The position numbers and the translations under genes are program-made. The notes under the pieces are model-generated. The model did no database searches. It saw nothing but the letters and a program-made list of their open reading frames with translations, and was not told the origin of the DNA. Positions 31,298 through 44,330 of a DNA stretch of 64,000 nt are shown one piece after another. Location: positions 1-64,000 of the forward strand of contig CAJNDS010000108.1 of assembly GCA_905221605.1 (NCBI GenBank), in the 5' to 3' direction. Position 1 is the first letter of the stretch; every line of letters starts with the position of its first letter. The stretch is from Symbiodinium natans. Taxonomy: Eukaryota; Sar; Dinophyceae; Suessiales; Symbiodiniaceae.

Positions 31298-31305
31298 ATA
31301 TAATA
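31298..31305. other. Target-site duplication, right copy
   Basis: ATATAATA, identical to 27,341-27,348, directly follows the right terminal repeat. Confidence 0.85.
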
Positions 31306-32820
31306 ATATGTTGTAGTATTCTTCGATCATATTGCGTTAGACAATAGTCTGTGGCTGTATGTATTCATGCATTGCATGAAAATGTATGTTGTCTTGCCTT
31401 GTCTTGTTTTGTCTCATCTGGTCTTGTCTAACATGATACGTGCATGGCCACCAGCACGAAATTTGCCGTATTGATTGCACTTCGACAGCCGACTGAGGTC
31501 ACAGCTGTGAACTGGGGCCAATGGCATGGTCCATACGCCTTGCCTCCTGAACGTCTAATCTTGTGCGCTTCCGGGGCCGCCTTTCTGTGGCTGCAAGGAG
31601 GTCGGGCGGTAACTCATGTGATTCTCATTGCGTCGCTGAGACTCTTGACCACTCCATTTGCCCCTGGCAGATACAAATCCGCTACCGCACTCCGGCTGCA
31701 AGGATATGGCTATGGAGAATCAGGATTAGCACATGGCCAAACCCGCTACATTAGAAAGGTGCTGCTGCGTCATGAAGTCAACTTGAGCAAAGTATGAGCA
31801 TCGAGCTTGTCAAACGGTGCTTATGGAAGACAGGAGGGCCCGATAATGCTTCTACGGGCAAGTGTCGGAAAGGAGAAACCTGGCAAGCTACCCAGGAGAT
31901 TACAAGGGCGCGTAGAGGGGAGTGTAAAAAGTGCTGGTGTTCGTACGATTTCGCAAAAAAAAGTTCTCGGGCATCCCGGCAATTATTGCATGGACAGGGT
32001 GACAGGAGTCTAGTCTTTGGCGCCATGAAAGGCATGAACGCTTGTGACAGCACGTTTTGCTCCAGAAATGTCAAACATCCTTGTGCAAAAGCAAAGAGGC
32101 AAAACGTTGTACATCCCAGTGTTTTGGGCATGTTTGCCAAAGGTAAATATGAACGCTCCTGACAGCGTGTCTTGTTCCACAGGTGTGACAAGCGCTCGTG
32201 CAGCATGTTGCGGAAAGCATGTTGCGCAAAGACTCAAAAACCCGGTACACATCCCCTCCCTCTCCCCGTCCCCCGCCCCCTCCCCCTATTTCCCTTTTCC
32301 AGGGCAACCAGGGCAACCACTGAGATGTGCCAGTCGAGACTCTCACTGCTTCAGCTTTCAGGCATGTATGAAGTGAGAGAGGGGGTGAGGTTGTCAACCA
32401 GTGTGGAGCAAGAGGGAGCGCGCAAACACGTGAAAACTACGTACGTAGCGAGAAGACGTGCTTTGATTGGAGCTTGGAGCTTGTGAGCCGGGTTCGTGTC
32501 ATGATTTCTGAGGTTGAACCACACATTGGTCTCATCCCTTTTTTTGTCATTGCCGCGGATGTGGCCGCAAGAGAGACTTGAACAACACGGGAGTTTCATT
32601 TGGAGACTTGCCTTAAAGCGACGATGTGCAATGCCACCGTCTGTCTGTCTGTCTCCTCTGTCTGTCGGTCTGCAGATTGTTGTTGCCAACGCAATTTGAC
32701 ATCCAGCCATCCCGCAAGGATTCTAGACCGGGACTATAACCTGATCATTGCACCGACAATGCAAGAGCCACTGAGCTATGTACCCTTGCATTTGATTGCC
32801 CCTTGCAATCTTCATTTGCT
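31306..32820. other. Spacer downstream of the transposon
   Basis: A 31,444-31,797 + frame and a 31,794-32,162 + frame are open but carry no recognised motif. An imperfect ~125-bp tandem repeat occurs at about 32,032-32,215 (ATGAACGCT-TGACAGC then TTG-TCCA). CTGT repeats lie at 32,640-32,672. Nothing can be assigned. Confidence 0.45.
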
Positions 32821-32822
32821 GG

Positions 32823-33840
32823 TCGTGTACCTCCTGAATGTGTTCGGGACTTGAGGCTGCCTGGCAAGGGCCTTCGTGAGGTGAAGCACGGTGACCTGTG
32901 CCCTGGGAAGGCGTGTCCGCATGTCCTTCGCAGTCATTCTGCATTTCTGAGGGGATCATCGCAGGAACTCTGAAGAGCTTTGCAGAGCTTCTCTTATCGT
33001 CATGGTGAAATCTGTTGGACACAATATGGAATATACTATAAAGTACTCACCTTTGACTTGAGACACTGGCGTGCCGGCCGAGATCGATTGCGGTGACATG
33101 AGACTCCCGGATTCCTTGATTGCCCCTGGCGGTTAGCGCAACCCCACGTACTTGGCCGGACCTGTTCTGTGCCAGAACTTCTTCGGGGAGAACCACGTTT
33201 CTGGCCCATACCGAGGAGAGTGCCTGTATGGAGTGCAGTTGTCAGTCGGCCACGTGAGCACAAATCATGAGTGTAGGCATTGCTCGACTGGGTGGGGAGT
33301 TCAATCTTGCCGGCAACGGCAACGGCTGCGCAGCTTTGATAAACGGTTTGTTCCATATCTGATGTTCGCTGCTGCGTCTTCCTGCCCAACTTTCGCAGCG
33401 AGCAAATTGCACAGCAGCCTGTATTCAGGCGCATGTTTGTGTTCCCAACTTCCTATGTCCTATGACAAGTATGTGGGATCTGAACTGAGGTTCTGAGTGG
33501 GTTATGCACGCTAAGTCTGGATATACGGCGTACCGCGTCTCGCCAGAGACAGCTGCCGAGTACTACCACGCACAGCGAGAGGCTGCGCTTCTTCTGCTGG
33601 CTGCACTCCTTTGCAATCTCTTGCACGGATGTGGGTCAGGGTGTGTGAGGACCGCAAGTTGGCAGCTAGTTCAGCTAGTTAGGATATGATATGATGGCTT
33701 TGCAGGGGTCGCTACTAGAACTCGTTCCCAGCATTGTGCGCAGGCAGGCAGAAACGAAAGCGACATCGCTCGCAACTTCCAGAGATGTACTGGCCTTAGC
33801 GAGACCAAATGTGCCCATCACACTGGAAGAATCCTTGCAA
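32823..33840 (+). CDS. Exon-like segments of an unrecognised gene
   Basis: Three + segments look coding by residue pattern: 32,823-32,955 (RVPPECVRDLRLPGKG onward), 33,520-33,660 (YRVSPETAAEYYHAQREA followed by a Leu/Ala-rich helix) and 33,703-33,835 (SLLELVPSIVRRQAET), the last directly after a GCAG acceptor. The helical, Leu-rich character suggests a helical-repeat or nucleoporin-like protein, but no family motif is certain. They may be exons of one gene that continues downstream, or chance frames. Confidence 0.28.
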
Positions 33841-33868
33841 CATGATATCGGTATATATATATATATAT

Positions 33869-34382
33869 ATATTTAAGGGCTAACGCCGCTGACGCCGACC
33901 CCGCAAAAGGGGCGGCCGGCTGTTTGGGATTATGTAGAGATACATATACACATGTACAAGCCCCCTAGCATGTCGGCATTGTGGCCGAAGAGCGCTCGCA
34001 GCCATCAGCACCGCAAAGTCGTGCATGCGTATGTATAGACATATATAGTCTTGAAGACGATGAAGTCCCACGCGTATGTATGAACGAAGAAGAAGAAGGA
34101 AGTAGTTGAGCGTGCTGATGCCCTTGTCGCTCCGCAAAGTTTGAACAGATGGGAGACTGCAGCTGAGTAGGATGCAGACGTCTTTTTAGGTTGGGGCGTG
34201 GTCACCAGGGTGGGAGGGCAAGGGCGGGTAGGGGGGCGGGGTTCAGGGCTTTCGGGTGGGGGTGGGGTGGTGGGGGGGTGGGGTTGGGGGGGGTGGGGGG
34301 GGGTGTTGTGGGGGGTGGGGGTCCACTTACCATGCAAGGGGCTTCCCCGGCGCTCGACCCAACAGCGGGGTCGGCGGATATG
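33869..34382. mobile_element. Non-autonomous element with CGCCGACCCCGC ends
   Basis: The left end ATATTTAAGGGCTAACGCC leads into CGCCGACCCCGC (33,893-33,904). The exact reverse complement GCGGGGTCGGCG lies at 34,365-34,376. Hairpins sit at each end (GACCCCGC-AAAA-GGGGCGG; CGACCC-AACAGCG-GGGTCG). The interior has a TATATA-rich part and a G-rich part (34,190-34,320) but no credible gene. It shares both ends with the element at 50,360-51,367. Exact boundaries and any target duplication are unclear in the flanking TA repeat. Confidence 0.6.
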
Positions 34383-37060
34383 CATGAAATTCGTGTGTTT
34401 GCGATCGCCTTTGCAGTTTGAGGCATCCGCCGCATAGTCGAATAAGCCATCGCGAGCATGTCATGTCGCACATACACCTATACAAGCTCCTTGCCATCTT
34501 GCCCTGTATTGGGTTTCCAGCATGTTCCACAGAAACATTTCTTGAATGAGTTTTACTTTACTGCAAACAGAGTGGCGGAACCCAGATACTCTGGACTCAC
34601 CAGTGGTACAGGCCTGTATACATGCTTTCGTGACAAGAGTAAAACAGCCCGCAAGGCTTTGCCACGAAATCCGCGGTCGAGGTTTTAGCGCACGTTGGAA
34701 TTCAATAGGGTGACCGCAAAGTAGGGTTTTTTTGCACAGAGCGTAGAGAATTTCACGGATCTTTTTTGGGGAGGGGGTTGGGGGGGGGTGGGGCACCAAA
34801 ACCATGTGGCGCATGGGCCAGTAGTGCCGTTGATGAAAAGCTGTTCCAAGTCATTGTTAGCTGTTAACTGATGATTTCTTTGTAGCGAATGCCGTAACGC
34901 CGCACTAGCCAAGGTGTGTTTCGTCAGATCTTTCGTGCCAAAGAACCTCTTATGCGACTGCTGCTTGCCAAGCCTATGAGCTTTGACACGATCCTGCTCA
35001 GATTTTATGAGGTCTAGGCCGCAGCTGAGTTGCTGGCTCCGCATGTGTAGCCATTGTGCGTGAGGCTCTGCTTCTTGCACACCAAACTGTCTGTCGACGC
35101 ATCACTTGGTGACGTTCGGCCGGGAGCACAGTGAGAGAATGACAGCACCGAGACAATCGGGAGGAGGAAGAGATCCCTAAGATGACAGCATGGCATGCTC
35201 GTTCAACCTTGGTTTGTCCACGGAATTGTAAACACAGCGCGTTGACCGCCTCGGCGCTCTGGTGCTTTGCGAGTTGCGAAGCGCTCTTCGCCTCGGATTT
35301 GGCTACCAGTGGCTCCTCAAAAACCCTGCTTGCGTGAAGCTCGACTTATTGCGTCGAGACCCGAAACATCGCCAATCCCTGAGCCAACTCTGACTGACGG
35401 TTGCGCTGGGGGGAGGAAGGAGGTCTTGTTGGGAAGGGATGGGAAGGGAGTTTAGGGGGTCAGGGTCCCCAGCAAGTCTCTGGAGAGGTTTTCACAAGTC
35501 CTGAGGTTCTCTGGGGACTCTGACACGGGGGTGGCCCAGGGTTTTCTGATTCTCGGGGTTCCGAGCTAGGGGGTCCCAGAAGGTCGCGCGGGTCGTTGCG
35601 CTAAGATGGTGCCTCTCTGCTCGGCAAGTCATAAACTCTAAACTTCTAAACCCTAAACCCGAAACCATACACCCGTCCGGACTTACACCAAGGAGGTGCG
35701 ACATTCGATCCGTGGCCTCGGGAGGCTGGCTTGAGCTGAGATCGCTATCAGTTTGCAACGATTCAGCCTTGCTTCGTAGGATTGCCAGACCTGCAGAGCT
35801 GCATCTTGGCATTCTCGGCACAAATGTTTCGGGGAGGAGAGCAAATTAGTTTGTCGGGCCATGGTTCGAGATTCTGCCTGCACAAAGCTCACTGCTACAG
35901 AGAGCCCTGCAAGGCCGTATCATAGGCTAGAATCTAGATGAGGCGCCTCATGGTTCTGTGTTGTCGTTTGACATGTCAGTTTAAGGCGCGATTCGGGTTT
36001 GTTTTTCTCGGGGGTACAATTTGGGCGTGGCCCGGCCGCCTCCTTTTTTTGGCTGCGGACCAGCACGACCGGCCTCGATAAAAGAGAGAAGATAGCAAAG
36101 GTAGAATACAGTGTGAAGAAAGTGAACAGAATGAATAAAATGAATAATGAATTAAAAGTGAAAAGATCAACGCACGAATAGGAAACTCTCTATCAAGCGC
36201 AACCGCCCAAGTCATGTGACCTCCCTCCGCCTTCCTACACTGGAGCTTTCGTCGCCTCCCGGGGCTTAAGTTTCGAGTTCCTGCCAACTTTAGTTTCGAA
36301 GGCACGCTAAAGCCGAGCGACGCCTTGGGCTGCAGCATGCGGAAGGCTCGGCTATCACTCAATACTTCTCAGGTCGTGGTGTGTGTTCTTGGTGGTAGCA
36401 GACCCCATGTTTTGGGCAGCTACAATGCAAGAGGCCGAATAGCTATGTGTGTTTCCCCCAAACATCTAGGGCTGCTTCTTGTCTTCGCGCTATGGAGAAA
36501 CCCATTTACCGCATTGAGGCTCTCGTGGCCATTAATAACATTTCTTGACTATTTGTTGATCACTAGACTTGGACTCTAGGCAGGTCAGCAGGTATTTGCT
36601 AGACTGCACGGCAGCGTAGCAGTCTTCATTTACCACCGGTATGGGAGCCTGTTGATGCTCAAAAGTTGGCAAAACGAAATTGCAATGCAAGGCATTGGAT
36701 TGAAAACACGTTTGGTTGCTAGCTAGCTTGACGAAGAATCAAGACACCCAGAGCTCTAGCGTGTGAGTTTGGCTTCTTTTTTTTCAACCACCTCTCAAAG
36801 AAGGACATTCACAGCAATCAATCCCAGGCTCCCTGCAATGAGAATCCAGAATGCACAAGTTCAATTGCATGGTTCAAAGGGCTTTTGGCTTAAAACTGGC
36901 TTGTTAATGTTGGACACGCATGTTTTTTGGAATATACACACCAAACCCTGTCACTGTGTCTCTTCCTGTCTCTGTGTCTTCTCTTCCCATGCTGTGCAAC
37001 TGCGTGCAGACGTTTTGTAAAGCACCTCAGACCATTGCTGGTTTCTTGCTGCGCATCACT
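34383..37060. other. Unassigned region
   Basis: Open frames on both strands lack family features. G runs lie at 34,770-34,795 and short telomere-like sequence at 35,640-35,660. 36,085-36,180 is A-rich. A candidate exon at 35,755-35,825 reads NDSALLRRIARPAELHLGIL. Nothing is firm. Confidence 0.4.
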
Positions 37061-38800
37061 TTCAGATAATGTAGATGTAGGCCGACCCAGCTTCGGTGGC
37101 CGTGGTGCACCTGATCGATTGGCATCTCGTCATGCACAAGCCTTGAGCTTGAAACATCGAGACATGGCGAGCCTTCGAGTGGATGATTTGATCGTGATAG
37201 ATCCAGCAAGCAGCGAAGGTACGCGCCTGGGCAAGACAGCCACTCAGATGGCTTCGGTGTTGCTTAGGATGTTAAAGCCTTGGATAGGTAAGCAAGTACA
37301 CTGCAAGTGCAGCTGAAGAAAAGAGTCTTCCAGTTGGAGCCAGATTGTGCTAGCACACCAAGACCTCACCGAGTTGGCGGTTCGAGCATGAAGTGATGTT
37401 TAGCTCTATCGGTTCTGGCATTCGTGCCTGAACTCTTCGACCTTAACCTTTGCCCTTCCAAAGAGGGCGCGTCGGACATGTACGCCCTCCCTTTGGCTGT
37501 TTGTGAGTTGTGTAAATTGTATGCGTTTTGAAGAGCACTTAAAGTGTCCAAAGCCAAGGGTGCAATCTAACCACTGAAGACTTCGGCGCCGACTTGCAGA
37601 GAGTGGGAGAGGACGTGTTGCGCGACCGGGCGCGCAAGAAGCTCCCTTTGGTTGCACTTCGTATCTGGCGGGCAGGTGTGCCCCTCAAGCGATGAGTTGC
37701 GTAAGCTGTACATGGACCCGGATCAGTCCCAACATGCTATTGTGCGTCTAAGTGGGACCGCTCGGATGTCTGCGTTCATGTTGGGCCTCTGTTGACGCAG
37801 AAAAGCTTGAGGCTCGCGATATTTTGACATGTGATGCAAGCTGCTACACATGTATTGTGATGCACTATGCACGCGCACGCAAGGATAATTAAGAACATCC
37901 TTCTGCGTCCGCTTCATTGTTTTCAGTTTCCCCGCTCCCTGTGCGACATGAACCTTGAAGGGGGTCAATTCAGGGCTCAGGTAGAGCGACATGGGGATTT
38001 CTAGCATCAAGGTTTTCTTGGCCGTGAGGAACGCGGACCTTAGCCTGCATGACGCTTCATCTCTCAGACTCTTAGAACCTCAGAGTTTGCATGCGGGGCC
38101 TTGCAAAAAAACAAAAAAATAGAGGCAAGTAAAGGTCCCTCGACGCACGATCATTGCAAGCGTGCATGCTTTGGCATTGCCAAGGGCATGGACAACGAAG
38201 CCCTGCTGACCTTGCACCACATGCACCACATGGTGCAGACGTGCGGAAGGTGGCAGCTGAAAACTGCAAGCCGGGTGATAGCCGCTCGAAGTCCAAAGTG
38301 GTCCAAGAGCTTGCGAGGTGCAGAAGCGCATCAAGGGCTTGAGGAAGCACTCCTGCTTATTCTCTCCAGAGGCTTGGCCAACACTTGAGACCTGGTGACC
38401 GTTACGGTGTCATTTTGGGACCAGCAGTTGCCCGGATCAGCAGGCCATTCTCACGATTTTCACGTCAGAAATGTGAAAAACATAGTTGGCAGAAATGGCA
38501 CATCCTAAGGAATTCACGAGCCGGCTTGGCTGCAATGTCCACGGCTGTTTCGGGGAAGGCTTCACAAGGCTGCCAAGCTGGCAAAGCACAGATGCCCTCA
38601 TTAGCTTCCAAAGCTACCTATGTCACCCCCAGTTGCGCGGACATTGACTATGCGCCTTGCTACACGGCCCTGCACAGAGGAAGCTCAAAGCTGTTGAACA
38701 GCGCCTGGCTGATGATCCTCTGGAAGCTTCGAGGCCTCGCCACGGTCAGTCAGCAATGTTGCACGCGCCGCGCCAGTCAGGCCTGATCATGCCATGAGGG
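37060..38800 (+). CDS. Exon-like segments of an unrecognised gene
   Basis: The + strand has several coding-like pieces. 37,150-37,289 reads DDLIVIDPASSEGTRLGKT and ends at a consensus-like AG|GTAAGC donor. 37,585-37,680 reads DFGADLQRVGEDVLRDRARK. 37,686-37,780 reads SSDELRKLYMDPDQSQHA. 38,685-38,755 reads RKLKAVEQRLADDPLEA. Charged, helical residues without frame interruption and adjacent AG/GT signals support exons, but I recognise no family and cannot join them. Confidence 0.27.
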
Positions 38801-40180
38801 TTCTGAGGCTTTGGGAGGTGGCTGCCCAAGCCTGGAGCCAGTGCCAGCTTTGAGGTGCGCAGCCGCTTGGCAGAGTATCAGGGTATCGGATCATGTTAGT
38901 TACTTAGTTATATTGCCTAACGTGAGCTTTGCCGACATGTAGCAATGAGCACATCCCGTGTCAGGCGGCCGACTGGACGAAGCAAAGCTTCACCAGACTG
39001 GTCACAGCTATTGCTGTGTTCCAAGGTGCTTTGTCCCGAAAATTCTCACTCGTTTTCAGAAAGACTCGGCAGTGCCCAGGCTCAGCAGTGTGTAGAATAC
39101 AGAGCTACGTTCCCATGAGGCACTGCAACTGGACAGACTGTACAGCTACATCTTGTACAGCACGAAGAATAAGAACTTGTTGCGGCAGCAAACTTTGTCC
39201 CCAGTTAGTTGTTGCCGTCCTGATTCTGCAGGAAGAGAAGCGCGCTTACAGAGAGCGGTCTTCCAGTGGCAGAATTTAGCGCTTGGTTGCGCATAATGCG
39301 CTTTCAGTGCACAATAGAGCGCATTCCCAGGAACAGCTGGGAGATACATCTGCACATACCTGCACAGGGTCACATCCTGAGAGGCAGCCCGGCTTTGCGA
39401 TGTTGGCTTGTGGCTCCGAGCTTTGCCATGGCTACGCTTCGCAAAGCCTGGGTGGAAGACAGAAAAAGCTGCGCCGCTCGCTGTGCGCCTGTCTTTCGAT
39501 CAGCACACCAACCAGAGCCTCTGGTCATTGCACTACCCGTGTGTTACGACGGTGACGATCGGCAGAGAGACTTCGTGAGACACTCGCACGCAAATCAATT
39601 CCGGGTTCGGGGGGGCACCTCAGCACGTCAAGCGTCAGTGGGTCGCCTTGAGTTGAATTTCGTCTGTGTCGCCAGCATCCGCTTTCTCAAGCAGAGCCCT
39701 CACGAAAGCTCGCGGCATACTGCCAGGCCGTACAAGGTTGCCGACAAACCCACGTAGGCTCAACCCACTACTGTGTTTCATATGTCCCCTCCAGCAAAGC
39801 ATTGAAAGGATGAGGGCCCAGCAACAGTCCTTGGTAAACCTTAGGTTGTGTCGGGTTGCCTCCAAGCCCTCCTCTAGAGCATCTCTCCTTCATTTTCCTT
39901 CACGCGACAGCGCGCTGCTAGCTTTTGAAGCCCCATTCTCAAGTTAGTGGCAAGCAGGCCCGCCATGGTTTGCACTGGGCCACTCAGTCCTGATCTTCCT
40001 GATCTTCCCTGTGCTCGCGCAGCCGAGTCGACTGCGGACGGGGGCCAGATCTGGGCGTGTGGACGGCTGACGTTTGCCCACATTCATGCTGGCGGCCATA
40101 CTACGGCCTTTGGCGTCAGAGTTGCTTGCGGCCACAAGGCTATAAGAGCATGTTCAACAGGGCTTGCGTGACCATCGACT
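38801..40180. other. Unassigned region
   Basis: A + frame at 39,266-39,757 is open for 163 codons without motifs. Another at 39,947-40,171 reads SADGG-like GQIWACGRLTFAHIHAGG. Neither has convincing splice context or a known family. Confidence 0.35.
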
Positions 40181-40224
40181 TCTTCGGACCAGCAGCGCGT
40201 GGCTTGCGAGAACAGATCTCAGGT

Positions 40225-42081
40225 TGTGCTGCGCTACGATGTGGCGGTGGTCCTAGTTGCAGCAGTCTCCGTCCATGTGCTGATGTCTTCCGCACGCCAC
40301 GCACTTGGAATGGTCGTCAGGTCATCCAACTAGCTGTGCTAGGCTCGGAGCATGGCTCAAGTGCCGAGCGACTCTTCAGGTATCTTGCCAATCCCCTTTG
40401 ACAACAGCCAGTCTCTCGGTTTCAACCCAGGATAACCGAGGGAACAACTTTTGACCTTGAGGGCTTGACCTTGAGATACCTTGAGCACGGAAACATACGG
40501 AGACCCCAAGGACCATGGAGCTCCCGCTCTGGGATGGCCTTCCGGACGGCATCGTGTCATGGACCCGCGCCCCTCGGACATCAAGAATGGCAGGAATTGC
40601 CTTCTGAGCGGCCTTGCCGGCTTAGCCGGCTTAGCCTTGTCCTATCTTGTCCTCGCATGTTGCAGTGTTAGTCAGTTGAGACGGAGCTCAGGCATTCATC
40701 ATGGGACTCCGGTTCAGAATCCAGGACTTGAATGTGTCTCGCCCAAATTGACTCGAGAATCCCTGACAGTGCCTGAAGTGCCAAATCCCGACTTGCTAAG
40801 GGACAGTTGGGGACTGGCACTGGGCAAGAGCTGGACGTCGAGCAAATTCAGCGTGATTTCGCGTCGGTCTAAGCTTGTAAGCAGCCGAGCCAAGGAACAA
40901 CGCGAAAGCCTGCCATCCTTTCGATTGAAAGATAAAGCTTGGCAGGTTTTTGCATAGAGCGGGCTACGGCTAAGGTGGACATCACGAAGGTTCTCTTGGC
41001 GATGGTTGGTTGCTTGCTGCTTGCCGGAGGAGCATGGGACTGAAGCTGGTAGGTTGCTCCATGTTGTCGCTGAAGGATTGTGCTGTGCTGCAAGACAGGT
41101 CCAGGTGCACCCATTGTGCCGCACCTCTTAGTCCCACCCCGCAGAAGATCGCAGAAGCATCCAAGGTTTGCGTTATTGGTTCCGCTTCTGGCGGTGGCGT
41201 GGTGGCTTTTGGACCACCCTGCATTGCCGCAGGAGAATCTCAATCAGGCGCGTGCTTGTTATAGTTGCATGTAGCACGAGCTGTGAGATTCTGATATGAA
41301 GCCGCAGCGGCCCAAATAATTCCAGAAGAAATCGCCTCTTTTGCCGCTTTCCAGTGCTGCGCCACTCTTGCGAGGGGCAACAAAACGAACCAACAAATGG
41401 CTCTGCTCGTCGATGTGCAAAGTTTTGCTGAGGATGAAAGTGAGCTGGGTATCGTGTGTACATGTGAGGTGCTGAGCCTCATCTTTGGCTTCCTTTCGCC
41501 CTTAGAGCGATGGCTGCGACCACTTCTGTCCGCTGGGCTCTTCGGCTTGAACAAGTTGAGACAGGAGAGGACAAGAAATGGACAAGAATCTGGGACAAGC
41601 TGCACGCTTTGCGTGCTTCACAAGGTGTATCACAGCGGCTTTACTGAGGCTTGCAGTTTCTGCAGCGCTTGGCCTCGCAGGTGGGACACAAATGTATAGG
41701 CAAGACGTTTGACAGCTGCGCACTTGCATTTGGAATCTTCTGGCAGAGGTACTGTAAGATATCATGCTGTATGATACCAAAGACCGAAGACTTTGTCACA
41801 GCGGAACCGCTACGCGTAGGTGCGGCGGATCATGAGCTTCTCTCACGTGAAGACGGTGTTGCCCGCCCTTTGGACGTCGTTGGAGATTCCTGCTGGGCCT
41901 GGTAGGACTTCGTAAACTTCGTAGTTAGAGCCATGTGGCATCTGCACTGTGCTGTGACACGCTTCTGCCAGGTGTCAAGCGTCTGCTGATGAGCTTGATG
42001 CTATTGAGCTTCGGCTTCGTTGAGACACTGTCTGTCCCAAGAGACAACAAGCCCACCGAACCGTCGAGTAGCCTTTAAAAT
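40225..42081 (+). CDS. Possible exons of a small multi-pass membrane protein
   Basis: Four hydrophobic + segments recur: 40,228-40,290 (RYDVAVVLVAAVSVHVLM), 40,974-41,033 (DITKVLLAMVGCLLLAGG), 41,635-41,695 (ALLRLAVSAALGLAGG) and 41,973-42,081 (KRLLMSLMLLSFGFVETL and a polar tail ending TAA). Each could be a single TM exon and the last a C-terminus. Their joining is not demonstrated and no transporter motif is seen. Confidence 0.2.
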
Positions 42082-44330
42082 TTAATCTGAAGCCCGTGGT
42101 CTGATGATACTGTAATTTGAGAGCCTCCTCTGAGCAATACGGGGCTGAGTGATTCGTGCAGCTGCAACTTGGGAGCATGCTTTGCGCACGACGAGTATCT
42201 GATCCTCCATGCCCGCACGTCTCCCTCCCGCGGCGCCCGGCTCACCGTCGCAAGTTGCCGAGGTCTGCTGAAAGGAAAGGCGTCCCGAACAGGCCACGTT
42301 TTAGTCTCCGGAGACCCTCCTGGAAGCCAGAGGCACAAAATGCGCCAAACTCTGGCCCTGCCTGCAATCGAGAGGCTCGACTTCAAAATGCCTTCTACTT
42401 CCGAAGGATCGCAGGGTAGTTCAGGGCCGACCCGACTCAAGACTTGAAGCCTCGAAAACGCCCTGCGAACGCCCTGCACACGACAGACACGAAATTCGAC
42501 AGGGCCTTCATTGACTTCCGCAGAGCCGGTTCAAGGCTCTGGAAGATTTGGGAAAGTTTTATGGTTTAGGGTTTTTAGGGTTTAGGGTTTAGGGTTCAGG
42601 GTTGTGTGTTGGGCACCCTGGAGAGAGGAACAAAACGAGGTAACAGGATGCCCAAACGTTCGCGGTTGGATTCTCCATGGGTTCGGCCGATTCGGCCTGG
42701 GGTAGGCAGCGATACCCTAAATCCTAAACCCTACATAAACCCTAAACCCCAAACCCCAAACCCTAAACCCTAAACCCCAAACCTTAAACCCTAAACCCTT
42801 AACCCTAAACCCTGAACCCTTAAACCCTAAACCCTAAACCCTAACCCCAAACCCTACATGGCCATCCGAAGTCGGCTGTCGAGGAACTTGGCGCTCAGCG
42901 TGGTACTTTTGCTGGTCTTGTCGATTGCTCCTTGGGTAGCATGGGTTTAGGGTTTAGGGTTTAGGGTTTAGGGTGTAGGGTTTGGGGTTTAGGGTGGGGT
43001 GTCGTTGTCCGATTGCCCAACCAGGTCTGTCTTCCTCAACCAAAAGGGGGACAATCTGCAGAGCAACACGTACACCTTGTGCTACTGAATTCCTGGGCTG
43101 AACATTCGACGCTTCGCATACGAAGCACTAATTCTAAAAAGCTCAAGCTGATTTTCTTGCCCTCAATAAACTCGATCACTGCCACAGCGGAATCCCGATG
43201 ATATGTTACCTGGTGCCATGGTCTGCAATGCATCTGTTTTCGTATTGCGAACCATGCCCAATTTTTTTGTTTGCATGGCAAAGCTGGCTAGGTTGGGTTA
43301 CTCTATACTATGGCTCTATACCGCAGGTACTTGCACGATTTGCATGTAGCGCGTATCACATCAGAACAGCCGTTTTCGATCGGCTGAGAGCTGCCACGAT
43401 CTCAGGCCTCATCATTGCTGCAAGCCCTCTGATGAGTCGCGACAGCTGAAGCTCGAGACGTTGGACATCTGATCCCGTGACGACAAAGTAGACGACAACT
43501 GCAATGCAAGTTTCACGACGTCGAAACAAAAATGCCGAAAAAACCGTCGCGAACTCAAGATAGCTTACCGCCACCGGCAGAGATTGTGCAAATGCTGCCA
43601 CTTGGCAAGCAGTGCAGGCTGCAGTGCTGCTGCAGCTTTCGGCTCAAAGCTAGCCAGCGGAAAGTTTGCAGTTCGTGACGTGCTATTTGTGGCTCGGGCA
43701 CATTTAAGATCAATGCTTCGAGAAGCTGCGTGCTAGAGAGTTGCAAGTCTCATATGGCACGGTGGAAGCCTTTGTAATGCAAAGCTGTGTTCTGAGGTAC
43801 TGGCGCTCTTCGTCGAGTGCGCGGTCCATGTCGACCAATGACAGGCGGGCGAGTCTGTGCTCACAGACGTCATTGCCCAGCTTGAGAACGAGGGTGCGTG
43901 TTGCACAGTTCTTGCATGCTGCTTTCTGGTAGGAGCCTTGGCTCCATCATGCTGTAGTCACCTCACGGCAGAACGACAGCACGTCAGCACAGACGCTGGC
44001 ACCTGCAAGGGGCCCTGACTCACTCGCCTCGAGAATTGCCGAGATGGAAAAGACGATGGACCAGACTGTGACTGGCCTTGTGACAGAGGCTGGACATGGT
44101 GGACATGGTGTGGACGTTGCGTTTCCATGTCAAGTCCATTGGCGCTGCTTGTTGATGCAAGCTCTTCTGTAAGTCAAACCTGAGCTGAAGCCAGGCACTC
44201 GGGACCCTTCGGAGGCTCAGTGGCAATTTAGAGCGGCAAGATGCCACTGCTTCAGGTGGGATGCGAACGGAACGAGTGTCATCCACCTGTAGCAGTTGAC
44301 AGTGCCACTTGCAGCATGTGTTGCTCCCAG
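42082..44330. other. Spacer with telomere-like blocks in both orientations
   Basis: TTTAGGG units run at 42,562-42,603 and 42,944-42,992 on the + strand and CCCTAAA units at 42,716-42,858, so the blocks face each other around 42,605-42,715. 43,842-43,892 reads AGESVLTDVIAQLENE between AG and GT and may be an upstream exon of the coiled-coil gene. The rest is unassigned. Confidence 0.6.
42562..42992. repeat. Convergent/divergent telomere-like blocks
   Basis: A (TTTAGGG) block, a (CCCTAAA) block of about 140 bp and another (TTTAGGG) block alternate within 430 bp, with unique sequence between (42,605-42,715 and 42,860-42,943). Confidence 0.9.

Noticed and set aside
40345..40365. Possible relict of the dinoflagellate spliced leader (CATGGCTCAAG)
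   Set aside because: Only the last bases resemble the 22-nt leader ending TTTTGGCTCAAG; too short to support a retroposed transcript.
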